From: Uloborus plumipes
Lineage: Eukaryota; Arthropoda; Arachnida; Araneae; Uloboridae
Assembly: GCA_038373865.1 (NCBI GenBank)
Contig: JAXGGA010005890.1
Span: 7,501-71,500 of the forward strand
DNA length: 64,000 nt
Reading direction: 5' to 3'
Below, one piece after another: positions 27,501 through 43,000 of this stretch. The notes beneath the pieces are model-generated. The model was given only the letters and a program-made list of their open reading frames with translations, made no database searches and was not told the origin of the DNA. Every line of letters starts with the position of its first letter. Positions within the stretch are counted from its first letter, which is position 1. A program made the translations under genes and the position numbers.

Positions 27501-30500
27501 AGTTCAAATCCAGTCCAAAAAATTTCATTTAAATGGGGGGGAGGGGTCAGCAAAATTTTAATCCAACTTTAATCATCAAAAACATTATTTCTCTTTTTTG
27601 GGGGAGTGGAGGACACTAATTTTAAAATAATACAGCTAACTGCAAAAGGCATCATTTTTTTTTAATCAACGCTATCAGTAAAAAAATAAATAAATAACTT
27701 ATACTTGTGCTGTAATTCAAAAAATTACTGTAAAAATCGGGTTTTTACATTCATCTTCTGTCAAGTATGAATGCTTCACATGGGTCAGCAAAAAAAACTT
27801 ATCAATGGAAAAAGTGTGATTTCTTTATAACCATTCAAGAAATAGCTCTGAATATCATAAAAAGCAAGATTTTTTTGCTATAATTAAAATTGTTACTAAT
27901 TACATGGAACTTATCGTGACTGTTAAGAAACGAAATCTAGGCTTTTGTAAAATTTTTATTTTACCATGTTAATCTATAACAAACAATCAATTGCATAGCA
28001 TGAGAATGTTCTTATTAAATTAAAGGGTGTATTGCATATCAGGAAATATGTTGAACAGAACTCCCAACTCAACTGCAACTGCAAAGGGTATAGCCGGGTT
28101 ATATGTCAAATCTGCCCTTGACCCGATTTTGCTCTAACTTGGGGGATCATTTTGGTGTCGAATAAGAAAAATTTAGCCAAATTTTTAGCTCTCTATCTGA
28201 AACGACGTTTCTATGTTTTTATTTTTTTTTTCGCATAGAAAAATTCAAAATTAATGAACGGTGATTTTTTAAAATATTCTTAGGAATAAAATACATGAAA
28301 AATATTATGGTAATAATGTTTGAACGAAAAACCGTTTTGTTTGATGAAAATGATTTTAAAAAATATTTTTTTTAAATCATTTTCTGAAAAGTGTCAATCA
28401 CCAAATTTTGTCAGAAAGTGTCTTTTATACTCCTTTAATACTCAGGAATTTTTTTTTTAATTTTTTGAAATGGTGGAACAATATGAAAAAAATTAAAAAC
28501 TACTTTTGTTTCATAATTTTGCACTTAAACAAAATCTACGCTAAACAACTTGAGCCTACTTGAACTGCGTCAATAAAAATCGTCTGCTGAGTTAAAAATG
28601 TTTATACTTTCAAACCAAATCGGGTTTTTCCGTAATTTATCGTCTGCAGAGTAAAATATCGTCTGCAGAGTAAAATATCGTTTCTGTCTTGAGAATATTT
28701 TTGCGTTTTAGAATTAACTAACATTGTACAAAAACTGTTGTTACTTCATCTTTGCTTCATTGTTACATAGTGTTATGGCTAATCTATCCCACTGAAGTAA
28801 GTGAAATAATTGTATTCTTTCATAGATTTATGAATTCATAACTTGTACTTCTTTTGATTCCGGAATGGATTCTAACGAAAGATACATTAATTGTGATATT
28901 CATTTGCGAAAAATATTAGGCTATAAAAAAGTTATTTCGACAATTGATGAGGCTAATATTGCAACAGAAAAAATTGAAAAAAGAGTCCTAGTAAATGATA
29001 TTTTTTGTTGCAAATGTCGACCACTTATAACCAGACCAAGTAAAAAAAAAAAAAATACTGATGATTTATCTGAAGAACAAGTGAGTATAGAAGATCAGCC
29101 AACTTTTTCGCAGTCTTCTACTGTCTCTACTGTATTGTCTACTGAAGATCCGTCAAACGTATTTGAAGAAAAAGTGGACGAATTTGTGGAATAGGGACTT
29201 CCTCCAAAAATTTCTACTTATGGATTTTGTTGTATTTGTGGAACATCATCAAATATTACAACAGTTACATTTGTAGCTCGCAAACAAGTATTTTCAAAAT
29301 GACGAATCTATATTCCAGAAGGAAATCGGCGCTGCAAAGATCATATCATAAAACGGCGATTCTATGATGAAGACATCAGTAATTTTTAAATATATTTGAA
29401 TACCAGTATATTTGAAGTTCTTGATTTGAAAAATTATTTAGTCAATTACCTATTGATAGTGATTTGTCCATAATTGATAAAATTAGCGATCTTTCGTTTT
29501 CAGAAAAACAGCTGGAGGTATTTACAGGCCTTACGTGGGAAAAACTGTTAAAACTCCATTAAATATTAACGTCGATGAAAAACTCTATAAATCTTAATGT
29601 TACTCAAGGTCTTGTTGTTTTTTTATTCAAATTAAGAGCCGGAAATTCGAACGCAACAGTATCCTCAGTTTTTGGTTTAGCTCGAGAACAAATAGTATCG
29701 GACTACTGTAAAGAAGTGATATCCATCATTTGAAAAAGGTGTTTTGCCTCGATATTTTGGAATTGATGCCATCAGTAGGAAGACATTACTCACCAATACC
29801 TCAAATACTGCTAGAGAATTGTATCAAGTAAAATATGACCAGTTAATATTTATCTGTGATGGAACATATATTCGGCATCAAAAAAGTGCAAATAATGAAT
29901 ACCAAAGGAAATCATATTCTCGTCAAAAAAAAGTTCCTTTGTGTAAACCATTTACGGTATGCACCACAAATGGTTTTGTCATAGACATGCTTGGGTCATA
30001 CACTGCTAATATGAACGATGCAGAGATTATGCGAGTCATCTTAAATGATCCTAATGGTCTGATGAAGTTACTTAAGAAAGATGATAATATTGTAGTAATC
30101 AAGGGTTTCGTGATGTGACAGGATATTTGAAAGACTTGGGATTTAAGGTGTTGATGCCGGCTCTCAAAGGTAAACAAAATCGGCCAACTGCGAAGGAATC
30201 AAATGAATCACGTTTTGTCACAAAAATTTGTTTGGTGATTGAAGCAGTACATGACCATTTCAAGCAGAAATTCAAGCTCTTAGATCATAAACTGGATAAC
30301 AAATTACTTCCTAAAGCTAGTGTCTACTGCAAAATTGCTTGTTTTCTACACAATGAATTTGGTTCAAGCTGGATTCTGATCTTAAGCTTTCTGAAAAAAT
30401 TATTGCTGCCATGCATTCAAAAAGAGATCACGAAAATACTTTAATTTCCGAAGTTAAAACTAATCGTTGGGCTAGAAAAAAGTTACATTTTCTACAATAA

Positions 30501-33500
30501 CCTCAGATCAAGTGACTGATTTTCCTGAGTTAACAGAGCAAGAACTGAAAATTTTGTACACTGGATCATACCAAATGTCTCAAGCTGTATCATATTTAGC
30601 TGAGATGATGAATGAAGATAGAACAATTAAAATACATAATGTCAGAAACACACCTAATGTTCTAAAACTTGAAGTTAGATCGCGACATATTAGCTCAAAA
30701 ACATAACGTTACTTTATTGATTATCACCTAAACAGGAATGTCATTGCTGGGATCAGTCGATATTGCTGCGACTGTGCTAATGGTAGGCGCACTGTTGGAT
30801 GTTACTCACATATTGCTGCAATCATATATTTTCTGTCTCATGCTCGATATTTAGCAAAAATTGTAAAGCCTGCCGAAATATTGAGTCATATATTTATTGA
30901 TGAAAAAGTTAATGGTGTTGTAAATGAGGACAGTGATGAAGATTAACCTTACTTACAATATCCTCATAAACATTTGTTGAAAATTATTACATCGAATGTC
31001 AGTTATTTACAAAAATGTTATACTATGGTGGCTAAATTAATAATAAAACTACTTTAATTATCTAAACTTTTATCTTTATTGGATGGAAAAATTATTCACA
31101 ATAGCAAAAAAAAAAACATTTTTTACGTTCCTAATAACTTATGGTTTTCTTCAGGTTTTTCCTGTGATAAGAATGCATCGTTTAGAAAATTAATTTGAAT
31201 AAATTTATTACCAATAAAAATATTTATATTTTTTCAACATAAAATTATGGGGAAAAAACTGTATTTTGAAAATACAAAAAAAAATAAATAATTAATTAAC
31301 TCAGCAGGCGATTTTTTACTGACTTAGTTTAAGTTGTTTAGCGTGCGATTTTGTTTAAGTGCAAAATTATGAAAAAAAAATAGTTTTTAATTCTTTTCAT
31401 ATTGTTCCACCATTTCAAAAAATTAAAAACAATTCCTGAGTATAAAGGAGTATAAAAGACACTTTTTGACAAAATTTGGTAATTGACACTTTTCAGAAAA
31501 TAATTTAAAAAAAATATTTTAACTTTATTTTTGGCACCAAAAATCGGCTTTTCGTTCAAACATTATGACCATTTTATTTTTTCATGTATTTTATTCCTAA
31601 GAATATGGAAAAAAATCACCATTCATTAATTTTGAATTTTGCTATGGGAAAAAAAGTTAAAACGTAGAAACGGGTTTTTTGAAAAACCCGAAAGTCGTTT
31701 GAGATAGAGAGCTAAAAATTTGGCTAAATTTTTCTTATTCGACACCAAAATGATCCCCCAAGTTAGCAAAATCGGGCTCAAAGGCTGATTTGACATATAA
31801 ACCCAGCTATACCCTTTTCATTCAACTTTGGCTAGAAAATATCGGTGCACTGTGCTACTTCTGACAGATTGTTGAATGAAAAGTTGAAGTTGCGGTTGAG
31901 TTGGAAGTTGGGTTGAAATAACTTTATTATATGGGATATCCCCTTGACATGTTGAAATTAAATTAAAAAACATTCAATTAAAACATATGAAAAAACATCT
32001 ATGGCTATTATTTCAGAAGCAACAACTTCAAAAAAAAAAAAGGCATAAGATGCAATCCTACAAAAAAAATTTCACTAACCGTTATCAAACTTGATAAGTT
32101 TCAAATATGGGTGGGGGGAAGGAGGTAAGACTGAGTAAAAATATATTTATATCATTTGAAAAATTTTAACCTTACCTGTTAAAAGAGCATTCAAAGATTT
32201 TTCTATGTCAAAATTGTACTCCATCACCACTTTTTTAAGAGTAGCTTCTGATATTGTATCACCGACTATGTCTTGCATAGCTTCCACACAGGAATTCAGC
32301 TTTGCTATAAAAAAAGCAATACAATGAGATAAGAAAAAAAAATTTCTAAAATTCAAGTGTCCTTCTAAAAAGCCCTTCTATCCCTTTCTACTTTTAGTTG
32401 ATAAAGAAATTCATTTGAGCTGATCAGAAAAAGTTATTATTGCTGTTTTCATCGTAATGGTATCTTTGTCCAAGCAAAGTGGTATAATATTAGACTTCAG
32501 AAACATATCAGACAATTTTGTAACACAAAAAAAATAATACAACTAGGGAAACAAGATTGTTTTTAGTGCTATTTTGAAGCTTTGTTTAGCACTTTTAAGT
32601 GCTGGATCTTCTTGCCATTGAATAATCATTCCTTTTTTACTTCATAATTTAAATTATCAACAAAAATAATTCAAAAATAACTAACGTTAGCCATTAAATT
32701 TTGATTATTTGCATTCAGTTTTATTAAAAGATAATTTTCCACTTTTTTTCCAAAATAATACCTCTCAACTGGCATGTAAAAAAAAACTGCAATTAAAATA
32801 TCTATTGTAAACTTCTGTTTAATGGAATATTATTAAGAAAAGGAAAATAAGAACAGAAATAACAGATATAACACTAATTTCAAGCTATATACAGATCTTG
32901 ACATTTTGAATCTTAAAATCTTCTCCCTCCTGAGGTGCTGAATTAAATTGCTTTCTATAGTTCCTTCTAAGTTTTTTTTTTTTTTTGAAATGATGCATCC
33001 CCTCCCCGTCCTCTTTATGGCAAAGCATGGTTGATTTTAAAATAATTATTACATTTTAAAAGGCAACTGAAGGTTTTTTAGTTTAAAAAAAAAATGCTAC
33101 TCCTCTATTCTAAAAAATGATTTTAAATAAAAAGTTTTTTTTTTTTTTTTAATGCTTGTGTTTACGACAGGGTTAAAGGCAGTTCAAAAACATGTTCTTG
33201 AAAATTTAGTGCATTAAAACTTTATTTCATTGAAAAAAAAAAAAGTATAGATTGGATAATCTGTGGCATTGTATAAACCCAAATATTGAAACATTGTAAT
33301 AACTAAGGATTTATCTTTCAGAAAATACTTTTCATGCATTTGTGATTAAGTCAAAATTAATGGTGTGGGGGGGGGATACAATTCAAAGTGAAAACTAAAT
33401 AAAAATAGAAAGCTTTTTAAGTGATTTTTTGCCATGCTTCAAATAAAAATTATTGAAGCCAACTAAAACATTCCAGTTCACTTTGAAATATCTGATATTA

Positions 33501-36500
33501 TATTTTTTTGCATGTAAGTTTTACGTTTGGAATTTATTTTAGTCATTGATTAAAGCTGATTGACAATAAATTTTAGAATTTATTACATACAGGCTTATCA
33601 AGACTATTTTTGGCCTTTTTAATTTGTGTCATGAGCTACTAAAAAAAGTCTGCTACTGGGCCCATGAGTAAAGTATTTTACATATAGTTCATGAATGATA
33701 AGCTCGATTTTCATCAACATTATTCATAACATAATCTTAAGTAGATCAGCAGAAAACAATTCTGAGAGCAAAACAGCCTCTAAATCATTTATATAGGCAA
33801 ATTTGAATTTTATGTAAAACAAAACTGTGCTTCAGGTAGGTAAAAAATGTTTTCCTTACATTTGTATAATTAAACATTTTATGAAGACATAATGAAAACA
33901 TATACTGTTTTGGATTTCAAAACAAAAATTTGCAGCAAAATCCAAGAATTTAAACACAAGTAAACACATTTCTAACACTCAAAAGTGTTTGCTTATGTTC
34001 TTACCAGTATCTAAGCTACTAAGTTTTAACTCTATCCCATCTTCATTAGAGCTATTTAGGGAGTCTTCATTGAAATCCTCCTCAGGTACTGTTGGTGTCT
34101 TATCAAATACAGATCGCATTGATGGTAGTTGCGAAGTCCTATCATATAAAAACTGTGCTTCTACAAAAGATAACATATAATAAATAGTAAAAAAAATTAA
34201 CATGAAAAAAAATTGATAAATTCAACATACAAATCAAATTTCATCTGTAATTAAAAATAGCAAATAGAGAGAAACAAGAGCCACAAAATCTAAATACTAC
34301 AAGCAGGGCTCGAAAAATCTTTAAAATTTTACATGCCCTGCCGGGCATGTTTATCTAAAAAGTACATGCCCGAATAAAATTTTTACCTGCCCAGTTTTAT
34401 TTTTGTTGTTTATAAATAAAAACATTTGAATTTTTCGTACAGTGTTAAGACGTCGATTGCCAAGCTACAAAACATACGTAGCATATGAGCTGGGCTAAAT
34501 ACAATGTACCTGTCAATTAGCTTTACTTTCATCTCCTCAGAAGTCAAATATCCATATTAATGTCATTGTAACAGACAAATTCTAAGCTGGAGGAAAACAG
34601 CAAATCACATATGGGTCATTTTCAAAATTTTCTTACATTTGCTGTCCGGAGGTTAAAAAGACGATTTTGAAGCATAACTTATATTTTAACTTCAATGCGA
34701 ATAATTATTTTCTGCAAGAAATACCCCCCAAAAAATTCTATCACTCAACAAATTATTGAAATGTATTTATTTATTTTTATATAAGTCCTTAAAAATGAGA
34801 ATCAAGGCAAAAACGCTTGTCCATTTCCAATTTTCGCAAGTTCAACTATTTTTTTCCTATACTAAATGGTCAAAAAAAATAAATGCGACATATTATTTTT
34901 ATATATTGACTATTAGTATATGTTATTCATGGTAAATTTTGGCAATAGTAACTTTATTTCAATAAGAAATGTATGGATATATTTTGTCCAGAAGTTCTTG
35001 TCAAGTCCGTTACCCTAAGATTATTTTAGCTAAAAAAGGTATTTATTGAAGTCAAAAGATGGTAACACGTATTCAGTTAACTTAACAAATTAGTGACGTA
35101 ACTATTTTGTACCATTTTGTTTCCCTGAGTCGAGAAGTATTGCTGTGGCGTTTCGCACAAAATTTTTTCCAGGTGCGTATTTTTATTCTTTGTCAACTCC
35201 GTTACCAAAGATTTTAGTATTAATTTTAACTTTTTCTAAACTTTTACCCCTAAATATTGTTCATTTACAACTCTAAGAAAATGCATATTGTAGTTCAATT
35301 TTTAAATTCGACAACCTAGCCATAATTTGACAGTTTGGTTGAAATGTCAAGTCCGTTACTGGTCAAATCTGTTACCAAATGTCAAATTCGTTACCATAGA
35401 GTTTTTGATCAATATTTCAATCATCACAAACATCGTTTCAAGCTTCAAGGCGCAAATAATTTCAAATAAAGTTGGTTCTAGGCTCTATGATATAGTTTAA
35501 AAGTGAGATTTCATATTGATTTTGTATGGTAATTGACGACAATTTTCCTTGCAACTTACAGTTTTACAACAGCATTTGAATACTTAATTATTCATCAAAG
35601 TGTACAACCAGTTACTTTTTTACACACCTACAAAATGTGACTAAACATCTGTTAGTATTTCTAAAAAAAATTACTTAAAAATTTTGAAATGTAAGCATAT
35701 GGTGAAAATGACCCATATAAGCTAACTTAAATTTTGTTTCTGTCAGCTAAAAGGATATACTACAAATTATCATCTCCTACTTGGGCAGTCAACATGTTAA
35801 ACAGACAAAATATTAAATTTGCAGTTTTGTATCTGAATTAAGAATTATTTCAATCTTTACATATATGGTAATTTTTTTCAAAAATACGAAATAATAAAGT
35901 TTAGGAAAGAAATATTTGATCGTAAAATTACATGGCCAGCTGGGCATGTAAGGGTTGAAGATTCATGCCCGATCAGAAATTTTACATGCCCCGGGCATGT
36001 CGGGCACTATAATTTTCGAGCCCTGACTATAAGACTGGCTTCAGATTAACTATTTGTTTACTGGCCATAGCACTAGTTAATTTTTAAATAAGCCTGCCAG
36101 TATACTCCTAACCCATAAGTGTTACACATCATTTTTCATAATACTTAATTTGTTTCTTCATCTTTTATTCCATCTCCTTTCTCCATTTTCTCTTGGGTTT
36201 GATTTCCTCAATCAAACCCAGAACCAGTTTTTTTTTTTTTTTTAAGTGCTCTTCACATTAAATGCTTGTTAAATCAATTCTTATTCTTGAATAAAAAATT
36301 CAATACAGCTTCCAAATTTTATGTAGCTCATTTCAAAATTTACTGTCATATGTGAATTCATAAGGGTTGGAAAAAATAAAAACTCAATAAACGAGTAAAT
36401 TGCTATCTGATAAGTCATTCTTTCTGTATAGTTTTTGTACAGTACATGTGTAAAAGCAAAAATACACCATTGAAACACACAAATACGCAGGAATACTGCA

Positions 36501-39500
36501 TACTTGTGTTATGGCGTTGATGCTACTATGCAAAAAATGTGAGCTTATGGATGTGAAGACATTCAACAAAAGCTTTTATCGGATGTCTTTACATCCATAA
36601 GCTCACATTTTTTGCATTGAAAAAGGTGCTCCTTGCAACGAAAAACACGTGTATGCAGTATTCCTATACATTTGTGCTGCTCAACATTATATTTTTGCTT
36701 TTATTTCTAAACACAAACGTATTTATTGATTTCAGTACACATAGGTGGACTTAGGACTGAGATCCTGGGGTGGCAAGGGTTTTTTTTTTTTTTCTTTTTG
36801 AGAAAACATTAGCTCTAACTATTTACCAACCTGCTAATTTTTGTTTGATTTTTCGTAGTGTTTATGAAAATTGGAATAGTTTTTACAATTTTATTGTGTT
36901 TTTTTTTTTTTTTTTTGTTTCTTTTTTGTTTCTTTCATTTTGCAAATCAGTTTTAGTTTTTCAGCAATCTGTCGAAAAACTAGTGAGTTTTATCCAATTT
37001 CAGCAATTGTTCGAAAATTTGTGACAGCTGAATTATTGACAGCTGACCAAAATTAGCGATTATTTTTAAATTAAGTTTAAAATATTTTTCCCATGACTTT
37101 TTATGCCTGGTTTGTTAAGATTTTAATATTGACAATGACTGCTTTATATAGACTTTGATGATAATAAAGTCTAAATAAGTTTTAACTTATATAACTTATA
37201 TCAGCCCTGTTCAGCCCGACCAACTCTCAGCAAGGATTATTTCACACTAAGTTGAAGACAAAACAAAAATGCTGAAAAGTGTAGTCGAACGAAAAAAAAT
37301 TGAAAAATTCTTTAATATCAAGAAAAAAACACTAAACCATGTTTGCTAACCCCAAAAACATTATTGAAAATTCCATATTTGCTTTCTTGGCCAGGAGAAA
37401 TATCAAATCATCTCATTCGGACAACTGATAATTTGTTATTTTCTGGGAGGTTTTGTCACTCCTGCACACAGTTTGTACACATATGGGCAGCATTAAGTAG
37501 CACAGGATCTTATCATACCCCCCAATACTCAACATCATATTATAAGGATATTAGTTAGAAACACCCAATTGTAGGCCATCTTTGGAAACGTTGAGAGATA
37601 TCTAGAAAATTTCATGAGGAAATTTTGAAAATAAAATCTTAAAGACATCATTTTAGGCTATCTTTGCCACATTGATTTGATTTTATTAAAGCTCAAGAGA
37701 GTATGGGAATCAAAGACCCATCCTACAAATTTTCTTGAAATTGATGTCTTGAAAACTGCATTTTAGGCAATCTTTGATTCTGTCCAGAGAAAAGTCAGGA
37801 TTCGGGTTAATGTTGAGAATGAAGGCTTAATGAGCATAATGAAGGCTTTTAGGCTATGTTTGGTGACGTTAGAAGAAGAGGTTACGTAGAACTCCAAAAT
37901 TTTTTTAACTTTGAGATTCCAAAACTAATTTTAAAAATATCTTTGCTGATGTTAATTGAAAAGGCACCATATTTGGGAGTTCTCCGACAGCTAAAACACT
38001 TAAAAGCTATGCCCGTGGTAGACAATCGAGTGGCGGGAAGGCTTCCGACAGAAACTTGCTTGAAACTAAAATTTCAAAAAACACCATCTTTAATGACATT
38101 AGGGAGGTGCTTGAGGATCAGGGGCTGATTTCTCAAAATATTCTAAAATTAAAGTCATGTAAATGAAATTTCTGTTTTTTTTTTTTCTTTATTTGTCTTA
38201 CCAGCGAAAGTAATAAATTTTTGGATCTGGGATAATTGAATTGGGGGAACATTTTTCGGAGGAGCATGATCTTCCTGGGCAACTCCACTGGATTTGCTAC
38301 TGAAAATAATGTTTAGCATAACTGATGCTCATCAACATAAAATTTGGATAATTTTGTTTGACAGATTAAATCCAGTAACAAAGATTTTTGAAACTGAGAT
38401 TCATAGCAGAAATTGGGGAATTTTGTGATCTAGAACGTTGTATCCATTGAACTAAATGTCCTAGACCCTGTCAAAATTTGGTTTCCTTACTCTATTTCTC
38501 TTCACTTTGATATACACTGGCGGAAAAAAAAATCCCAACACCAAGAAAGACTTGTGTTAGATAAACGAAATTTGGTAGGCGTGTTTATACAACTGAAAGA
38601 TGACATCGGTTGAAATTTCGTGTTCCGCGCATAAGTGTGACGCAGCTGGCGTCACTCAGAACATGCAAATAAGGCTTGTTTTAAAAGCGTGTTGTGAAGC
38701 TCGTGTGTATTATTTTTTCGTGAAATTGGACGAATTGCGTTCATGTTAGCCAGGAATACCTCTTAAGAAGACGAAGAAGCCATTATCAACAGCTCACCGA
38801 GTTTAAACGAGGTCGTACACATTGGCTACGAGAAGGTGGATTTTCATTTCACGATATTCCAGAAAGACTTGGGTGGGAATGTTTCCACCATGCATGATTA
38901 TTGGAAGCTATGGGCAAGAAATGGTACTACCTCAAGAAGATCGAGTTCCGAGCTGCCACGTGGCCCGACTGAGAAGGAAGATCGCCGAATCTTGCGTACG
39001 GCTGTGGCGCATCGTACTGCATCTGCGGCTGACATTCGAGCTGCAGTTGGTACCATCGTGACCCAAGGAACGGTAAGAAACTGTTTACTTCAAGGACAGC
39101 TCCGAGCCAGGCAGCCTGTAACCGGTATTCCATTGACTGCAAACCATTGCCTTTTCTGACGGCAGTGGTGCCACGACAGAGCTCACTGGAGGTCGGAGTG
39201 GTGATATGTTGTAATTTTTGATGAAAACAGATTCTGAATTAGTGCCAGTGGTGGCTGTATATTGGTCAGAAGGAGGCCAGGGGACCGCCTGCATCCAAGC
39301 GGTCTACGGCCTACACACACGGGACTCACACCTGGAGTTATGGTCTCTGGAGCAATTTCCTACGACAGCAGGGGCATTCTTGTGGTTATCCCAAACTCAC
39401 TGACTGAAAATTTGTCGTCAGTCTGTTAATTTAACCAGTAGTACAGCCCTTCATGAGTAGCATTCAAGGGGGCGTTTTCCAACCGGATAACGCTCGCCCT

Positions 39501-39950
39501 CACATCGCTGCTGTAACGCAATGTGCTCTACAGAGAGCTGTCATGTTACCATGACCTGCAAAATCACCAGGTATGTCTTCAATTGATAACGTATGGGATA
39601 TCATGGGATGGCACCTCGAGCATCATCCACAGTCAGCAATGACGGTCCTAGTATTGACACAGCAAGTGCAACAAGCATGGAACTCCATACCACAAAGTGA
39701 CATTCGGCACCAGTATGACATAATGCATGCACGCTTGCAGGCTTGCCTTCAAAATTCTGGAGGTTACACCCTCTATTAAATTAACATACTTTCACATTCG
39801 CACAGCATTTTCTTGAGCTTAAATTAGCCAGTGATCTTGTACATTAAATCAATTAAACATGTTAACTAGACAATTGCATTACCCAAATTTCATTACTCTA
39901 CGGCAATTTTTTCTTGGTGTTGGGATTTTTTTTTCCGCCAGTGTATATAT

Positions 39951-40004
<54 letters not shown>

Positions 40005-43000
40005 GGTTGCAAAAAACCCACCTGCCCAAAAAAACCACCCGGGTTTTTTTGGGTGAAACCCACTCTTAAAAACCCAATAAAACCCACACAAAAGGGGGTT
40101 TTATTGGGTTTTTTAAAATTAGTGAGTTTTATTTCATATTCAGCATTTTTTATATTAGATTTTATCCATCGTATTTAAAAAAGTTACCCTACCTATTGAA
40201 ACTTACACGTCTACCCATGAAAGGTATATATAAAACACTAAGGCAATTTCTTTTCTGCCGATGCCAACGATTGTTTTGTTTACAGTTGCAATGGCCTCGA
40301 GTAATATTACGGGAAAAGAAGATAATGTTACAACATACATTTTAAAATGTTACATCTTTATCCTAATAACTACGAAAATTGAGCACAAATTATTACTAAA
40401 TATCGTTACATTTCATTTTTTTTTTAACATTTATCTATGGGTGAATATCAGGAAAAGTGCCAATTTGACCGTGGAAATTTTCAATTTTTAAAGATACTCA
40501 GAAAATTAAATTAATTGGGTATTTCAAATACACATTAGTAGCAATATTTTTTAAAAATTCGGGGCATGGTCAAAGTGAACATTTACCCCTCTTTTAGGGG
40601 GGGATTGTCTTTGAGCGTTACCGACATGATGAGAATGTTACCGAACTGACAAATATTACATATTTTACACTTAGTGCACAAAAGTAAACACTTTCACTAC
40701 CTTTTATGATTGAAAACAAAATAATTATTACTTAAAATATAATAATATTTTCAGAGCCTGAACGCTTTTTAGTTTTATAAATAAAATTAGAGACTAATTA
40801 AAAGTTAAAGTCTAAATAAGTGCAACAAAGTTTTTTTCAAACAGATAAATAGGTGAATAGTTAAAAATAAAAATAAAATAAAATTCTTAACACAATCTTT
40901 AAAAACGAAATTAGATCAAAACAGTCAGAGTTTGGCGGGGGAGGGAGATTTTCGATAAACTGTTCTTAAGTTTTCCATTTTAAAACAAAATTATATTTTT
41001 GGGTGCAGTAGTTAGAAACGAAAGTCGGAATATTGATGTAAAAGAAAAGAGGGTGAAAAAAGGCATTAATTTTGTTTGGAAACTCAAATTTTGCGGAAAA
41101 ATTAATGTTTTTGAAGCATTTAAAAACAATGAATAAACTGCTAAAATGGGAAAATTTAGCAGGAAAAACGATGCACTTGAATCTACCTTTGTACTTTAAA
41201 ACTCAACAAACTCATAACACGAAGAAACTAGCTGTCGTGGCCGTCACGAAACTTTCTTCTATATCTATCTTATGAATTCCGGTTACAAAATAAAATACGT
41301 ACTCGCCCGAGTAATTGGAGACAGCTCCAATTTCCCAATTATCGTAATAACCCTGCAAATGCAGAATCAATGAGCGAAATTGGAAATCATTGCAAAAGCC
41401 TTGTTTAGATTAATTGCAAACATTTTATTTGTTAGTAAAAAGAAATTGGCAACAGTTAAAAATTTCAAATCATTGAAAGTTTTCAGCTGTTTTGATAATT
41501 AAATAGCGTGAAAGCGATTTTTTAATGAATTAATTTTTCGCATTGTTGACTAAGCGCAAAAATCACCCCACCCTCCCCCTGGGGCGATTGGCGCCAAAAT
41601 TTAATCGATGCTTGCTTCCATATTGGGTTAGTGTTATTCCAAATTTCATTCAAATCGCAGCAATATTTCCCGAGATACAGTAGGTGCAATGACAAAATAA
41701 GCACTTTTGATTGCTCCACCCCCCTTTGAGATAATGACACACAAATTGAATCAGCACCTGTACTCAATAGGGTCTACCTATGGACCAATTTTCGTTTGAT
41801 TCCGCCGGTTACTTCCTGAGATATAGCAGTCACCCCCGTGCAGAACACGTGCGATTGCTCCACCCCCCTTCGAGATATTGACAAACAAATTGAATCAGCA
41901 CCTGTACTCAGTAGGGTCTACCTATGGACCAATTTTCGTTTGATTCTGCCGGTTACTTCCTGAGATATAGCAATCACCCCGCGCAGAACACGTGCGATTG
42001 CTCCACCCCCCTTGGAGATATTGACAAACAAATTGAATCAGCACCTGTACTCAGTAGGGTCTACCTATGGACCAATTTTTGTTTGATTCCGCCGGTTACT
42101 TCCTGAGATATAGCAATCACCCCCCCCCCCCCCGCAGAACACGTGCGATTGCTCCACCCCCCTTGGAGGAATTCGCTAAAAAAAGTCAGGTGCACCAGTT
42201 CACATGGTGGTACATATGTGCAAAAATTTTTGTTTGATTTCATTCAGTAGTTTTTGCTCTAGCGCGGCCACAAAAACTGGTCACACACATACAGACTCAC
42301 ACACAGACAGACAGACATTTTCCAAAAATGGTCGAAATGGACTCAGCACACCTCAAAACGTGCAAATCCGTCAAAATTCGACATTCGAAAATTTTCACGA
42401 AACCAATACTTTCTTCTATATATTAGATATAGAAGAAAGTAAAAATTGTGAAAAAACATCGGTAATGCACGCTTCAGTTTCCTAACAAATACCTTCTACT
42501 TCGGCGCTGCCGACATGACAAATTTCCCGCAATATGTTAGCTGAACATTCCTAATTGAAGATTCGAAAATAAAAACACCTTATTATGTCCATGATAATAG
42601 GTTTATTTTCCATTATGCAAAAATAAGTTGAAGAATTACTTTATTTTGTGTGTTAAATTCCGCTGCCGACATGACACTTCATTTGGTAGAAACAGAAAAG
42701 TCAAGATTGAAAAAATCTTACTTGTAATTTAATGCAGCCGAAGAGAAAATTTTCTATCGGAACTGAAACATCATATATTAGAGCTTCTCCCAGCGTAATT
42801 TTTTGGCGCCAAAAAATGTTTTGTCTAGATTTTATCATTCCGGAAGTTGGTTCACTCGTCATGTTATGAAAACTTGTGACAAGCAGAAATTGCTTTTTTT
42901 TATTGATCTAAATTCATTTTATCTAAAACTCAAGAGTTAATCGTCATAGATGAACATAAAACACGTTATTTCCTTTTGTATTTGTTTCTGCTGCGATATT

